In this document: positions 16,950 through 26,235 of the stretch, one piece after another
Layout of the letters: each line of letters opens with the position of its first letter
How positions within the stretch are numbered: position 1 is the first letter of the stretch
NCBI RefSeq assembly: GCF_000012985.1
Contig: NC_007645.1
Location: 682,001-746,000, forward strand
Direction of reading: 5' to 3'
Length of the DNA stretch: 64,000 nt
Source: Hahella chejuensis KCTC 2396
Lineage (GTDB): Bacteria > Pseudomonadota > Gammaproteobacteria > Pseudomonadales > Oleiphilaceae
Notes under the pieces: model-generated
Seen by the model: only the letters and a program-made list of their open reading frames with translations
Database searches by the model: none
What the model was told of the DNA's origin: nothing
Position numbers and translations under genes: made by a program

Positions 16950-18542
16950 TTAATTCTCGATACTTAACCAGCGAGTGCGGTGGGTATCGTTGATAGCGTC
17001 TTTCCAGCCTTTGATCTTGGTGGAGACCAGGTTTTTGGACACGTAGTAGTAGATAGGGATGATAGGCGCGTCTTCCATGGCGATTGCTTCCGCTTTGCCC
17101 ATGATCTGCGCGCGTTTCTTCAGGTCAGACTCAAGATAGGCTTCTTCCATCAGCTTATCGTAGTCAGGATTGTCGTAGTTACCGTAGTTGAGAGACTTGG
17201 AAGTGCTTTCCAGCAGGAACAGGAAGTTCTGCGGATCGTTGTAGTCAGCCACCCAACCTGCGCGGGCGACTTCAAAGTTACCTTGCTTCAGTTCTGCGTA
17301 GTGAACTTTTACTTCGCTGTTGAACAGTTCGGTTTCAACGCCGATTTTCTTCCACATCTGCGCAACCGCGATGGCGATACGCTTGTGGTTGTCGTCGGTG
17401 TTGTAGCGCAGCTGCACTTTCAGGTTCTTGCCGTCGCCGTAACCCGCTTCTTTCATCAGCTCTTTGGCTTTAGTGATGCGGTCCGCCATCGGCATGCTTT
17501 TCCAGGTGACGTAAGAAGGTTCTTTGTAGTTGCTGGTGCCAGGAGGAACCATGCTGTAAGCAGGCAGCTCACCGGTTTTCAGCACTTTGTCCATGATGAT
17601 TTCGCGGTCGATGGCCATGGACAGGGCCTGACGGATACGTTTGTCAGTGAAGGGCGCGCGCTTGGTGTTGATCGGATAGTAGTAAGTGCCGAGGTAAGGC
17701 GCGATTTTGGTTTCCTCCGGCATGTTTTGACGCAGCCAGTCGATCTGGCCGGAAGGGAACTTGTAGATGCAGTCGATTTCGCCAGCGCGCATACGCTTGA
17801 TCAGCGCCGCTGCGTCTTCCTGGGGATAGAAGATGACGTTGTCGATTTTGACGTTCGCCGTGTCCCAGAACTGTTCATTCTTGGTCACTTTGACGTGGGT
17901 GTTAGGCAGCCATTCCACCAGCTTGTAGGGGCCGTTGGTGGCGATATGTTCTTTCTTGGTCCAGTCCTTACCGTACTTCTCAACAATATGCTTGGGCACA
18001 GGGAAGGCGGTGTAATGGGTCAGCATGCTGATCAGGAAAGGCGCAGGTCCTTTCAGTGTGATTTCCAGAGTCTTGTCGTCCAGCGCATGCACGCCCAGGT
18101 CTTCCGGCTTGGCTTTGCCAGTGTTCAACTCTTCGCCGTTTTTGATGATATACAGCAGTGATGCGTATTCCGCGGCGGTTTCCGGCAACAGGATGCGACG
18201 CATGGCGTACTCGAAATCCTGCGCGGTGACGGGCTGGCCGTCGCTCCATTTGTGATCGCGAATTTTAAATGTATACACCAGTCCGTCGTCGCTCACGGTC
18301 CAGCTCTCTGCAGCGCCGGGGATGGCGTTGCCTTCAGGGTCTTCAGTCGTCAGGCCCATAAAAAGATCCCCAGCGATGCGGTTTTCCCAGTCACCGCTGA
18401 GGAAATGAGGGTCCAGTGACGCCGGCTCTCCCTGGTTGCCGATTCTAAGTGTTGTGTCAGCTTGGGCGATGGGCGCTCCCAGCAGTGAAAGTGTCAGCGT
18501 TAAGGCGGAAAATATTTTCCCTGTGCGAGATTTAAAACTCAT
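16950..18542 (-). CDS. oppA: Oligopeptide-binding periplasmic protein OppA
   Basis: Solute-binding protein of SBP family 5, 530 residues from the ATG at 18542. Signal peptide about 1-28 (ALTLTLSLLGAPIAQA) followed by the mature start DTTLRIGNQGEPASLDPHF. It captures peptides in the periplasm and hands them to OppBCDF. I chose 18542 over the longer reading to 18596 because AGAGG precedes it and the next residues form a proper signal peptide. First gene of oppABCDF. Confidence 0.92.
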   Translation of the reverse strand: MSFKSRTGKIFSALTLTLSLLGAPIAQADTTLRIGNQGEPASLDPHFLSGDWENRIAGDLFMGLTTEDPEGNAIPGAAESWTVSDDGLVYTFKIRDHKWSDGQPVTAQDFEYAMRRILLPETAAEYASLLYIIKNGEELNTGKAKPEDLGVHALDDKTLEITLKGPAPFLISMLTHYTAFPVPKHIVEKYGKDWTKKEHIATNGPYKLVEWLPNTHVKVTKNEQFWDTANVKIDNVIFYPQEDAAALIKRMRAGEIDCIYKFPSGQIDWLRQNMPEETKIAPYLGTYYYPINTKRAPFTDKRIRQALSMAIDREIIMDKVLKTGELPAYSMVPPGTSNYKEPSYVTWKSMPMADRITKAKELMKEAGYGDGKNLKVQLRYNTDDNHKRIAIAVAQMWKKIGVETELFNSEVKVHYAELKQGNFEVARAGWVADYNDPQNFLFLLESTSKSLNYGNYDNPDYDKLMEEAYLESDLKKRAQIMGKAEAIAMEDAPIIPIYYYVSKNLVSTKIKGWKDAINDTHRTRWLSIEN

Positions 18543-18596
18543 AAAATCCTCTCGTCTTAATGTTGATGTCCTCAATGGTTTTATTGTTTTTTCCAT

Positions 18597-18972
18597 AGCG
18601 GACTGGTTACGAGGCTGACCCGTTTTCAGAGCGCAGAAGGCCTCTGTGATGGTACAGCATCAGTTTTAAGTTATTGTTAATTACGCATCATGCCAGTCAT
18701 TGGACAACGAGTGTGGAGAGAGGCGCTAACTTGGTCAATCGAAATGCCGTATACCTATATGTACTTTTTGTATATCTACGTATTGATGTGGGGCGCCGGC
18801 CATGCTGTGCGTATCAAAACGGGGCGAAAGCGGTTATTTGGGGATAACGCTTAACCTTGGTTCCCCGCAAAGCGGAAGTGCGCAGCTCGCTAACTACTGT
18901 TTTTTGTCCCCGGCGCCATTTACACTTTGCGCGATTTTTTAAGCTTAAGAATGACGCCCAGGCCTGCTTTTT
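18597..18972. other. Intergenic region upstream of oppA and the spermidine-synthase-like gene
   Basis: 376 bases between divergent genes with no reading frame or RNA gene that I can support. It should hold the opp promoter and that of the gene at 18973. A run of A+T-rich sequence around 18735-18785 is the likely promoter zone; I could not assign -35/-10 boxes with confidence. Confidence 0.4.
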
Positions 18973-19722
18973 ATGGCGATTCCCGGTAGAGAAATATTCC
19001 GCACCTACGACGAGTTTGGGTGCATCCAGGTGTTTGACGACGGCCAGAAGCGCTACCTGGGGTTTGGCTCCAACGATGAGCAAAGCTGTCTGTTGAAAGA
19101 CAACCCCTCTTTGCTGGCGCACGGCTATACCCGCGCCATGCTGTTGTGTCTGTTGCTGCATGAGCCGCGCCGCGCGGTCATGTTGGGTTTGGGCGGCGGC
19201 AGTCTGATCAACTGTCTGTATCATCGGGTTCCGAACCTGCAGTTGCAGGCGGTGGAGCTGCGGGCGGAAGTGGTGCGAGTGGCGCAGCGCTTTTTCCAGT
19301 TGCCGCGGGACGAGCGGGTGCAGATTACGATTGCTGACTTCGCCGCCTATTTGGAGACGGTGGCGGCGCATTCAGCCGATTTGCTTCTATGCGACGTATT
19401 CACAGGGGACGGACTGGACGGCCGCCTGCTGCAGCCGACTTTCCTTGAACAGAGCGAGCGCCTTTTGAGCGACGACGGCTGGCTGGTGATGAACTGCTGG
19501 GTGGACCATCGCCTGGAGAAAGTCATGCTGGCGGAGTTGGGGCGACGTTTTCGCAGCGTATACCTGTGCGCCACTCAGGAAGGCAACTGGATTATCCTGG
19601 CGGGCAAGCCCGCCGTTACGTTTGCGGAGAAGCAACTGACTGCGGCGGCGAAGAGGTTTTCGCCGCAGCTGGGCTTTTCCCTGGCCCCTTTCGTTAAACG
19701 CATGACTCGGTATCAGGCCTAG
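18973..19722 (+). CDS. Spermidine-synthase-like methyltransferase-fold protein
   Basis: 249 residues of the spermine/spermidine synthase fold. GLGGGSLINCLYH (about 74-86) is the nucleotide-binding glycine motif, followed by an acidic residue at the end of strand two (VELRAEVVRVA) and LLLCDVFTGDG at the active site. It is shorter than SpeE (about 280) and lacks the N-terminal tetramer domain, so it belongs to the group of uncharacterised spermidine-synthase-like proteins; polyamine synthesis is not proven. Convergent with the decarboxylase gene. Confidence 0.7.
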   Translation: MAIPGREIFRTYDEFGCIQVFDDGQKRYLGFGSNDEQSCLLKDNPSLLAHGYTRAMLLCLLLHEPRRAVMLGLGGGSLINCLYHRVPNLQLQAVELRAEVVRVAQRFFQLPRDERVQITIADFAAYLETVAAHSADLLLCDVFTGDGLDGRLLQPTFLEQSERLLSDDGWLVMNCWVDHRLEKVMLAELGRRFRSVYLCATQEGNWIILAGKPAVTFAEKQLTAAAKRFSPQLGFSLAPFVKRMTRYQA

Positions 19723-19747
19723 ATGCTGTTGGCGCTCTAGGCTCCGA

Positions 19748-21130
19748 TTACCGCCGTGCGCAACTTTCCAGTAGGGCGCAGACATGGTCGACATCGTCCT
19801 GTGTGGTGCGCCAGTTACTGAAGGCCGCCCGAATGGCGCTGCGTCCCCGCCATTGTCCCGGCGTCATGAAGACCTCTCCGGTGGCGTTGAGTCGCTGCAG
19901 AAAAGGGGCGACCTCTGCGTCATCTATTCCTTGAGGACGAAACACCACCACATTGAGTTTGGCCGACTTGAGTAATTCGTAGTCAGGCGACTGCTCCAGC
20001 CACTGGGCCAAGCGTTCCGCTTGCGAACAATTGTCTTGCACTATCTGGCGGATACCTGCCTTGCCGTAAGCCAACAGGCTGATCCACAAGGGCAGGGCGC
20101 GAAAACGTCGCGAGTTCTCGATACCCAGATTCATGAACGATGGCGTGACGCTGTCTACCGCCAGATAAGGGGCGGGGACTTCCAGGCAGGACTGTAATAG
20201 TGGCATGTGGCGGCAGAAGAAAATGCCGCAGTCATAAGGCGTATTCAGCCATTTATGCGCATCGGAGGTGATGGAGTCCGCGCGCTCCAGCCCTTTGGTC
20301 CAATCGCGACGGTCCTCCAATAAGCGTGAAAATAAACCGAAAGCGCCGTCTACGTGCAGCCAGGCGTCATGTTGTTCGCATAGTTCAGCAATGGCTTCGA
20401 GGTCATCGAAATCCGTACCTGTCACCGTTCCTGCGCTGGCGAGTACGATTTTCCCTGCGCTGTCGCTGTTCTCCAGGGCATTACGCAAGGCGTCCACATC
20501 CATAGCTTCACTGTCAGCGAGACGCGCTACCTGAACCAGACGCTTGCGTCCCAATCCGGCGATCGCCATGCCTTTCAGGGCGCTGGCGTGAGGCGTGGCG
20601 GAGAACACTTCCACCTCCACACCGGATAAACCGTCAGCGGCGATATCCACGCCTTGTCTTTGTCCTGCGAACTGGCGGCCACAGAGAATGCCCAATAAAT
20701 TGGATGCCGTGGCGCCGGTAGTCAGACAACCGGAGAAACTGTCCGGCAGATCGCAAAGGGCGAGCAGCCACTCAATGGTTTGAACTTCAAGCGCAGACGC
20801 GATGGAGTCTCCGGGGGTAGACAGATTCTGGTCCACCGCAGCCGCAATCCAGTCGCCCAGCAGCGCCGCCGGAGTCACTCCGCCAGTAACGAAACCCCAA
20901 TACCTGGGACCAATGGCGGCGGCGAGATGGGGGCTTATCTCTCTGATGAAGCGCGCGACGGCGGCTTCCGCGCCCTCTCCAAGCTCAGGCGCTGCTAATG
21001 CGGGGGGGGTTGTGTCGGAGATCATGGCGGCTGGGCGATCGTTGGCGGAGCGGATGAAGTCCAGACACCATTGGCGGACGTCAGTGGTCAGTCTGTCCAG
21101 GTCGTGAAAGTCGTCGTGTAGCTGCGACAT
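19748..21130 (-). CDS. PLP-dependent group II amino-acid decarboxylase
   Basis: 460 residues of the pyridoxal-dependent decarboxylase family (aromatic amino acid, glutamate and diaminobutyrate decarboxylases). HVDGAFGLF contains the Asp that contacts the pyridine nitrogen, and SDAHKWLNTPYDCG the PLP-binding Lys. The substrate cannot be told from sequence. It is divergent from a MocR-type regulator at 21230 with only 99 bases between, so that regulator probably controls it. Confidence 0.87.
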   Translation of the reverse strand: MSQLHDDFHDLDRLTTDVRQWCLDFIRSANDRPAAMISDTTPPALAAPELGEGAEAAVARFIREISPHLAAAIGPRYWGFVTGGVTPAALLGDWIAAAVDQNLSTPGDSIASALEVQTIEWLLALCDLPDSFSGCLTTGATASNLLGILCGRQFAGQRQGVDIAADGLSGVEVEVFSATPHASALKGMAIAGLGRKRLVQVARLADSEAMDVDALRNALENSDSAGKIVLASAGTVTGTDFDDLEAIAELCEQHDAWLHVDGAFGLFSRLLEDRRDWTKGLERADSITSDAHKWLNTPYDCGIFFCRHMPLLQSCLEVPAPYLAVDSVTPSFMNLGIENSRRFRALPLWISLLAYGKAGIRQIVQDNCSQAERLAQWLEQSPDYELLKSAKLNVVVFRPQGIDDAEVAPFLQRLNATGEVFMTPGQWRGRSAIRAAFSNWRTTQDDVDHVCALLESCARR

Positions 21131-21229
21131 GGCGGTGCTCCTTAATGAGGTTACTGAATCGGAATTGCATTATCGGAGCAGGAGTGAAAGCATAACAGTA
21201 ACAATTATCTATCTTAAAAAGAGTACAAT

Positions 21230-22642
21230 TTGCCTGCGCTATACCAGACCCTCGCGGAAAGCCTGATGCAGGATATCCTCAGTGGACGCCTGCAACCGGG
21301 TGAGCGACTGCCCTCGGTGCGGCATTTCAGTCGCCAGCATGAAGTCAGCCTGACGACGGCGCTGCAATGCTATCGCCAGTTGGAGGCCGACGGGTTCGTC
21401 CAGGCGCGGCCGCAATCCGGTTTTTACGTGAGGCATAAAGAAAAGCCCCCTGCGGGGCCGGAGTTGCCGGTTTTCACCGGGCGCGCCGCGCGAGTCGCCA
21501 ACATTGGGGCGATCGAAGAAGTGCAGGCTGTCTCCAGCCGTCGGAATTTCGCTCCTTTCGGCGTTTCCCTGTTAGCGCCTTCGCTGGTTCCTTCCGACAT
21601 GCTGCAGCGCAGCCTGGTCCGCGCATCCCGGCGCTTGGGCGAGCGTCTGTTCCATTATGGTCCCGCGCAAGGCGATGCTGGTTTGCGGGAGGCGCTGGCG
21701 CGGCATTTCAAAGAGGACGGCATGGCGTTCTCGCCGGATGATCTGATGATCTGCAACGGTGGCATGGATGCGGTGAGTTTGGGGTTGCAGCTGTGTACGC
21801 AACCCGGAGAAACAGTGGCGGTGCTGACTCCCTGCTTCAGCGGGCTATTGCAGGTGATAGAGAGCCTTGGGCGCAAGGTGTTGGAGATACCATTGCACTA
21901 CCGGGGGATTTATCCGGATCGTTTGCGTGAAGCGATGGCGGAGCCGGATGTGAAAGCCTGTCTGTTGAGCGCCAATAACCATAATCCGCTAGGGTTTACT
22001 TTGTCGGCGCAGGAGAAAAAGGATATCGCCGCCTGGGCGGCGGCGTACCAGTGCCCTGTGATTGAAGATGATATCTTCGGCGAGTGTGGTTATGGCCGCC
22101 AGCGGCCGTTGCCGATTAAAGCCTGGGATGAAGAGGGATGGGTGTTCTGGTGCGGCTCAGTATCGAAAACGCTGACGCCGGCGTATCGCCTGGGTTGGTG
22201 CGCGCCAGGTAAGTGGCGACAGGCGGCGTTGCAGCATCGCCGGGCGCTCACGATCAGTATCAACCTGCCTTTGCAAGCCGCCTTGGCGGACTTCATTCAT
22301 TGCGGCGAGTATCGCAGTCACTTGCGCAAGTTACGCTTGAGCCTGGCGCAGCAGGTGGACGCCATGAGCCGGGCCGTATTGCAGTTTTTCCCTGATGGCT
22401 CAACCGTTACGGAGCCGGAAGGCGGTTATGTGCTATGGGTGACTCTGCCGCCGCAGTGCGACGGCTGGCGGGTGTTTCAAAGGGCGGCGCAGGAAGGCCT
22501 GAGTATCTCCCCGGGGACGGTTTTTTCCATTACAGAACGCTATCGTCACTGCATCAGATTAAATGCGGGCTGGCCGTTTGACGACAGCGCGCTGGCGGCG
22601 GTGAGCCGGCTGGGGGAAATCTGTCGGGAGGAAACGCTTTAG
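21230..22642 (+). CDS. MocR/PdxR-type regulator (GntR helix-turn-helix plus aminotransferase fold)
   Basis: 470 residues. The N-terminal 75 form a GntR winged helix (LQPGERLPSVRHFSRQHEVS), the rest a class I aminotransferase domain with PLP lysine in SVSKTLTPAYR and the NNHNPLGF substrate-loop motif. MocR proteins sense PLP or amino compounds and regulate a neighbouring gene, here the divergent decarboxylase. The start is a TTG: an in-frame TAA lies 15 bases upstream, no ATG intervenes, and the next ATG would cut off the first helix of the DNA-binding domain. The stop is four bases from the convergent next gene. Confidence 0.87.
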   Translation: MPALYQTLAESLMQDILSGRLQPGERLPSVRHFSRQHEVSLTTALQCYRQLEADGFVQARPQSGFYVRHKEKPPAGPELPVFTGRAARVANIGAIEEVQAVSSRRNFAPFGVSLLAPSLVPSDMLQRSLVRASRRLGERLFHYGPAQGDAGLREALARHFKEDGMAFSPDDLMICNGGMDAVSLGLQLCTQPGETVAVLTPCFSGLLQVIESLGRKVLEIPLHYRGIYPDRLREAMAEPDVKACLLSANNHNPLGFTLSAQEKKDIAAWAAAYQCPVIEDDIFGECGYGRQRPLPIKAWDEEGWVFWCGSVSKTLTPAYRLGWCAPGKWRQAALQHRRALTISINLPLQAALADFIHCGEYRSHLRKLRLSLAQQVDAMSRAVLQFFPDGSTVTEPEGGYVLWVTLPPQCDGWRVFQRAAQEGLSISPGTVFSITERYRHCIRLNAGWPFDDSALAAVSRLGEICREETL

Positions 22643-22645
22643 CGG

Positions 22646-23431
22646 CTATTTTTTCTGGATGAAGTCGCCCATGCGGGACTTTTCAAACAAAGACTCCAGG
22701 CGTCCGCTGGCGCGCATTTTCTTCAAGCCGCGATTGAAGGCCTCTATCAGTTCATTGGCGTCAGGAATGCGGCGGGACATAAGGAGATAGTGTTTCTCCT
22801 CGGACAACGGCTTCAAATGGCTGGTGACCATGCGGTCGACCCCGGGGGCGAACTCGCTGGATAAAATGAAGTAACCCACTTCAACGTCTTCCGGCACCAC
22901 ATCCACCCGGTGTTTGAACATCATTTTGAAGCTGCTGACGATGTCGCTGGCGTAGTCGTGGGGGAGCTCCTCATTGCGGACCATCTCCATGAACCTTTCG
23001 TTGTAGTTGTACCCCAGCGTTAGTCCGAAGCGGTACTTTTTCAGGTCGCTGAAGTCCTTCCAGTCAAAATCGGTGTTACGCAGATGAAAAAACACGTATT
23101 GGGTGCTGGAGATGGGGTCGCTGTAGATGAAATACTGGGTGCGCTCTTCGCGGTAGGCCCACAGGATGGAGCCGTCCCACTCGCCGTCCTGAGCGCTTTG
23201 CAGGGCGCGTTTCCAGGGCATGAAGGTGAATTTCACTTCGTAGCCTTCGCTGGCGAAGGCTTCTTTGACAATCAGCGACACGACGCCATCGTACTTGAGG
23301 TCCTGGGAGACATAGGGCGGCCATTCGCCATTGGTAAGACGAACGACGCGTTTGGCGTCGGCGGCGTGAGCCGAGCCCAACAGGCTCAAAGCCCACCCGA
23401 GAAACAAGAAGCGCCAGAGAAAGGTATTCAT
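22646..23431 (-). CDS. Orphan periplasmic solute-binding protein, family 3
   Basis: 261 residues from the ATG at 23431, with signal peptide (FLWRFLFLGWALSLLGSAHA). The mature protein resembles SBP family 3 amino-acid-binding proteins: NGEWPPYVSQDLKYDGVVSLIVKEAF, FMPWKRALQSAQDGEWDG and the C-terminal NRGLKKMRASGRLESLFEK. No permease or ATPase gene is adjacent, so it may act as a sensor-like or exported protein, or serve a transporter elsewhere. A second such gene is divergent at 23789 and a third is at 32892. Confidence 0.75.
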   Translation of the reverse strand: MNTFLWRFLFLGWALSLLGSAHAADAKRVVRLTNGEWPPYVSQDLKYDGVVSLIVKEAFASEGYEVKFTFMPWKRALQSAQDGEWDGSILWAYREERTQYFIYSDPISSTQYVFFHLRNTDFDWKDFSDLKKYRFGLTLGYNYNERFMEMVRNEELPHDYASDIVSSFKMMFKHRVDVVPEDVEVGYFILSSEFAPGVDRMVTSHLKPLSEEKHYLLMSRRIPDANELIEAFNRGLKKMRASGRLESLFEKSRMGDFIQKK

Positions 23432-23515
23432 GGTTAGACGGCCGTACAAGTGAAAAACATATCCTGCGACAGACTTTGGGTCTCTCCCGTTATGTCATCA
23501 TGACAATCCGCTAAT

Positions 23516-23553
23516 AGATTATTAACGTGGCAATGATCTTGGCATGTTAATAA
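23516..23553. repeat. Dispersed palindromic element, copy 1
   Basis: A 29-base imperfect palindrome (23522-23550) with arms TTAACGTGGCAAT and TTGGCATGTTAA. With its flanks it matches, in reverse orientation, the element at 37936-37975; the cores differ at two bases. It lies about 90 bases upstream of the binding-protein gene that starts at 23431. It could be an operator shared by distant genes or a small repeat family. Confidence 0.65.
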
Positions 23554-23578
23554 TCAGACGCATGAATGCGCCTGCGCG

Positions 23579-23694
23579 GCGGCTAGCCGCGGGAGACAGA
23601 GCCTGACATGTGCAGGCTCTGTCGTTGCAGACAAATAGAAGGCAGCTATTTGTCTACCTGATTAATAAGTGTATGCGAATTGCCGCAGTTCGCA
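23579..23694. repeat. Cluster of consecutive hairpins
   Basis: Four inverted repeats follow each other without overlap: GCGGCTAGCCGC (23579-23590); GACAGAGCCTG paired with CAGGCTCTGTC (23595-23623, seven-base loop); AGACAAATAG paired with CTATTTGTCT (23629-23655, seven-base loop); TGCGAA paired with TTCGCA (23674-23694). The arms differ in sequence, so this is not a repeat array but a structured stretch, in the gap between two divergent binding-protein genes. A small RNA, a long structured leader of the gene at 23789 or a protein-binding region are possible. Confidence 0.6.
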
Positions 23695-23788
23695 AACGCA
23701 GGCAAGGAACGCAGTGGCTAACCACGACGGAGGCTATACTCATTAAAGCGTCGCCCCGTGCGGCTCAATTTCTATCTAAGGAATCCTG

Positions 23789-24637
23789 ATGAGGCGCCTA
23801 ACGGAAAATTTACTATTTACCCTTGTTTTAATCGCCATGATTGGCGGCGCGACGGCGAAAGAAAAAATATTGCTGGTGACGCAGGAGTTTCCTCCATTGC
23901 AGGTGATGACTGGTCATGGCGAGTATACCGGCTTCGTCATCGACTTTATGAAGGAAGTGATGGCGGACGTCGGCAAAGAAAACGACATTGAGAGCAGCAT
24001 TATGTTCGCCCCCTGGAAGCGGGCCATGCTGTTAGCGGAGAGCCAGCCGAACGTCGTCTTCTTTTCTCTGTCGCGCACCCCTGAGCGGGAAACCAAGTTT
24101 CACTGGCTGGGATGGGTGGCGCCCTATGATGTGTACCTGTACAAACTCAGCTCCCGGGAAGATGTTCAAGCAAAAGGCTGGGAGGACATCATAGGCAAGG
24201 GTTACAGCATCAGCGTGCAAAGCGGCAGTAATTTCGAGGAACTGCTGAAGCGCAAGGGAATCGGCTTTCCGCCGGACAATACAATGGTGGAGACAGTGGT
24301 GCATAACTCCCAGAACATCATGCGGGCATACCGGGGCTTCACAGATTTAATGATGCAGGTCGAAGTCAGTTTCCCCATTCGCCTGAAAGAGGCGAATCTC
24401 AACCCATCTAATTTTGAAAAGCTGTTCAGAATTGACGAGTTGTCAGGGCGGTTGTGGGCGGTGGTCAGCCCGAAAACGTCTGACGCTATCAAACAGGCGT
24501 TACAAAAAAGCTTTGATCGTTTGAAAGCGGCGGGACGGGATAAGGCGCTGATGCGCCGTTACTTTGTGGAGCCGCCGGCGGACGCCTTGCTAGAGGTGGA
24601 AAGGACGTTGGAAAACGCCACTGCCTGGCCTGGGTGA
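23789..24637 (+). CDS. Orphan periplasmic solute-binding protein, family 3
   Basis: 282 residues with a signal peptide (LLFTLVLIAMIGGATA). Mature start EKILLVTQEFPPLQVM, then IMFAPWKRAMLLAESQPNVVFFSLSRTPERE and KSFDRLKAAGRDKALMRRYF place it in SBP family 3, related to the divergent gene at 22646 but clearly diverged. No transporter partner is adjacent. Preceded by an unusually structured intergenic region. Confidence 0.75.
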   Translation: MRRLTENLLFTLVLIAMIGGATAKEKILLVTQEFPPLQVMTGHGEYTGFVIDFMKEVMADVGKENDIESSIMFAPWKRAMLLAESQPNVVFFSLSRTPERETKFHWLGWVAPYDVYLYKLSSREDVQAKGWEDIIGKGYSISVQSGSNFEELLKRKGIGFPPDNTMVETVVHNSQNIMRAYRGFTDLMMQVEVSFPIRLKEANLNPSNFEKLFRIDELSGRLWAVVSPKTSDAIKQALQKSFDRLKAAGRDKALMRRYFVEPPADALLEVERTLENATAWPG

Positions 24638-24659
24638 CTCTGCAGTAGGGCTGAACGGG

Positions 24660-24995
24660 TCAGGAAATCCTGATGCTGGCGACGACCCCTTCACAGCGCA
24701 GCGAGCCCAGGGTGGAGCTGGATGTGTAAATAAAAAAGCTGCCGCCATCCACGTCAATCGCCGCGACTTCGATGGAAAACTGTTCTGACATGCGGTTCGC
24801 TTCCGTCAGCGCGCTATGGCCTGATTTCAGGAGGACGGTGGCGCCATTTTCTACCCCGGCGATATCTCCGCTCAGCGGCGCGGGATCATTGCAGCCTGAG
24901 TTCACGCCGAGGCGGAACTGAGCGTCGTCGCAACCGCCAAGCCAGGGCGTTGCGCCTAGTACTACGAATGTGGCTGCTGTAAGAAGCTTTTTCAT
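24660..24995 (-). CDS. Small lipoprotein, unknown function
   Basis: 111 residues from the ATG at 24995, chosen because AAGGAG precedes it by six bases and it yields a proper lipoprotein signal ending in LGGC (lipobox). The mature part has three further cysteines that could form disulfides and a beta-rich look (TVLLKSGHSALTEANR, GGSFFIYTSS). I recognise no family. Confidence 0.65.
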   Translation of the reverse strand: MKKLLTAATFVVLGATPWLGGCDDAQFRLGVNSGCNDPAPLSGDIAGVENGATVLLKSGHSALTEANRMSEQFSIEVAAIDVDGGSFFIYTSSSTLGSLRCEGVVASIRIS

Positions 24996-25051
24996 CTCCG
25001 GCTCCTTTCCCATCGACTTTGTTCGAGTATACGCCTTTGTGATTGCGAGCG

Positions 25052-25771
25052 TCAGGGCAGGGCTGCGCGCTGACGGCTTTCCCAGATGGCGAAGGTGTCG
25101 AGCAGGGTGCGGGCGCAGGCGGCGGGGTTGGCCTGAAGCAGAAAATGAGGGCCTTTAATGCGCATCAGACGGTTGTTAGGGAAGTACTGTTGTATTTCCT
25201 GCACTTTTCCCGGCGACACCAGATAGTCGTCACTGGCCTGTAAGTAGATAGAGGGGATGGGGGCTGGCTCATGGCGCCAGTGCAGCTGTTGCAGGGACTT
25301 CAAGCGGGCCTTGAGGGTGTTCGGCGGTACGGTGCGCACGGCGGCGTTGAAGCGCTGCAGAAAATCGTCTCCAACGTCGGAGCCGAGCAGCAGGCGTCGC
25401 TGCGTCCAGCTGGAAAAAGGCAGTCGCATCATCCTGTGCAGCGGCAATCTGCGTCCAATGCACACCGCCAAGGGGCTTGGGATGGACAGAAAGGTGGCGA
25501 CGAAAATCACGCCACGCAGACCGGGCGTCGCATCCGCCGCCAGTATGGCGCCGATGGGGCCGGAAAAGGATTCCGCCAACAGATAAAATTCATCATCAGG
25601 AAGTTGTTCGCGGACATGTGAGGCCAACGAATCGTAATCCTGGGGGCCGGTTTGCGGCAGCGGAATAACCTGGGCTTGCACGTTAGGCAGGCACTCCAAA
25701 AACGGACCGAATAATTCACCGGTCCCGTCCATCCCCGGCAACATCACCAATTTAGGCTGAGATCTCATCAT
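25052..25771 (-). CDS. Alpha/beta hydrolase
   Basis: 239 residues with the alpha/beta hydrolase fold. MLPGMDGTGELFGPFLE gives the oxyanion-hole region, LLAESFSGPIGA the nucleophile elbow (Ser in ESFSG) and GPHFLLQANP the catalytic His. Substrate unknown. Its ATG overlaps the stop of the HxlR-type regulator gene by four bases, so the regulator gene comes first in a two-gene operon. Confidence 0.8.
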   Translation of the reverse strand: MMRSQPKLVMLPGMDGTGELFGPFLECLPNVQAQVIPLPQTGPQDYDSLASHVREQLPDDEFYLLAESFSGPIGAILAADATPGLRGVIFVATFLSIPSPLAVCIGRRLPLHRMMRLPFSSWTQRRLLLGSDVGDDFLQRFNAAVRTVPPNTLKARLKSLQQLHWRHEPAPIPSIYLQASDDYLVSPGKVQEIQQYFPNNRLMRIKGPHFLLQANPAACARTLLDTFAIWESRQRAALP

Positions 25772-26118
25772 TGGGGGGAATCCTTGGTGGCGGCGACGAT
25801 TTCCTCTTGCAGCTTTTCCAGGTCGTCCAGTATTCGGATGAATTTACGCCCGAAAGGGGTGATTTCATATTCCACACGCGGGGGAATTTCCGGATAAGCG
25901 ATGCGTTTGATAATGCCGAAGCTTTGGTTTTTGCGCAGGCAGTCGTTAAGCACTTTGGTGGTCAGTCCATCCACCCGACGCACCATTTCGCCAGGTCGGT
26001 TAACGCCATTCGCCAGCAGGCTGAACACAGTCAGCGACCATTTACAGCCATAAATGGTTTCCACCATACGGGCGCTTTGCAAAGGGGGCGTTTTCAGGGG
26101 GACGGTATCTTCGGACAT
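25768..26118 (-). CDS. HxlR-family transcriptional regulator
   Basis: 116 residues with the HxlR winged helix: IYGCKWSLTVFSLLANGVNRPGEMVRRVDGLTTKVLNDCLRKN, then PPRVEYEITPFGRKF. The single Cys in the first helix (YGCKW, replacing the usual GGKW) is placed like the redox-active Cys of HypR/QorR-type members, so it might sense oxidants or aldehydes (inference). Coupled to the hydrolase gene downstream. Confidence 0.85.
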   Translation of the reverse strand: MSEDTVPLKTPPLQSARMVETIYGCKWSLTVFSLLANGVNRPGEMVRRVDGLTTKVLNDCLRKNQSFGIIKRIAYPEIPPRVEYEITPFGRKFIRILDDLEKLQEEIVAATKDSPQ

Positions 26119-26180
26119 AGACTCGGAACCAATTACGGGCGACGGATGCGTCAGGGTTGCAATGAATCCAGATAATAAAC

Positions 26181-26214
26181 AAAAAGACCCGGAAACCTGA
26201 ACAGGAATTCCGGG
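26181..26214 (-). terminator. Rho-independent terminator of ric-norB
   Basis: On the minus strand a stem of CCCGGAA with TTCCGGG (26208-26214 and 26188-26194), containing an inner CCTG/CAGG stem, is followed by TCTTTTTGTTT. It lies 20 bases after the norB stop. Confidence 0.85.
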
Positions 26215-26235
26215 CCGGGCGTTATGTAAGGCTCA

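Noticed and set aside
16980-18161. 393-codon open frame antisense to oppA
   Set aside because: It mirrors the strongly supported oppA frame, has no recognisable domains and no ribosome site. High G+C third positions keep the opposite frame open.
23579-23694. Hairpin cluster as a CRISPR or attC array
   Set aside because: The palindromes differ in sequence, have no repeat-spacer pattern, and lack the RYYYAAC/GTTRRRY ends of attC sites.
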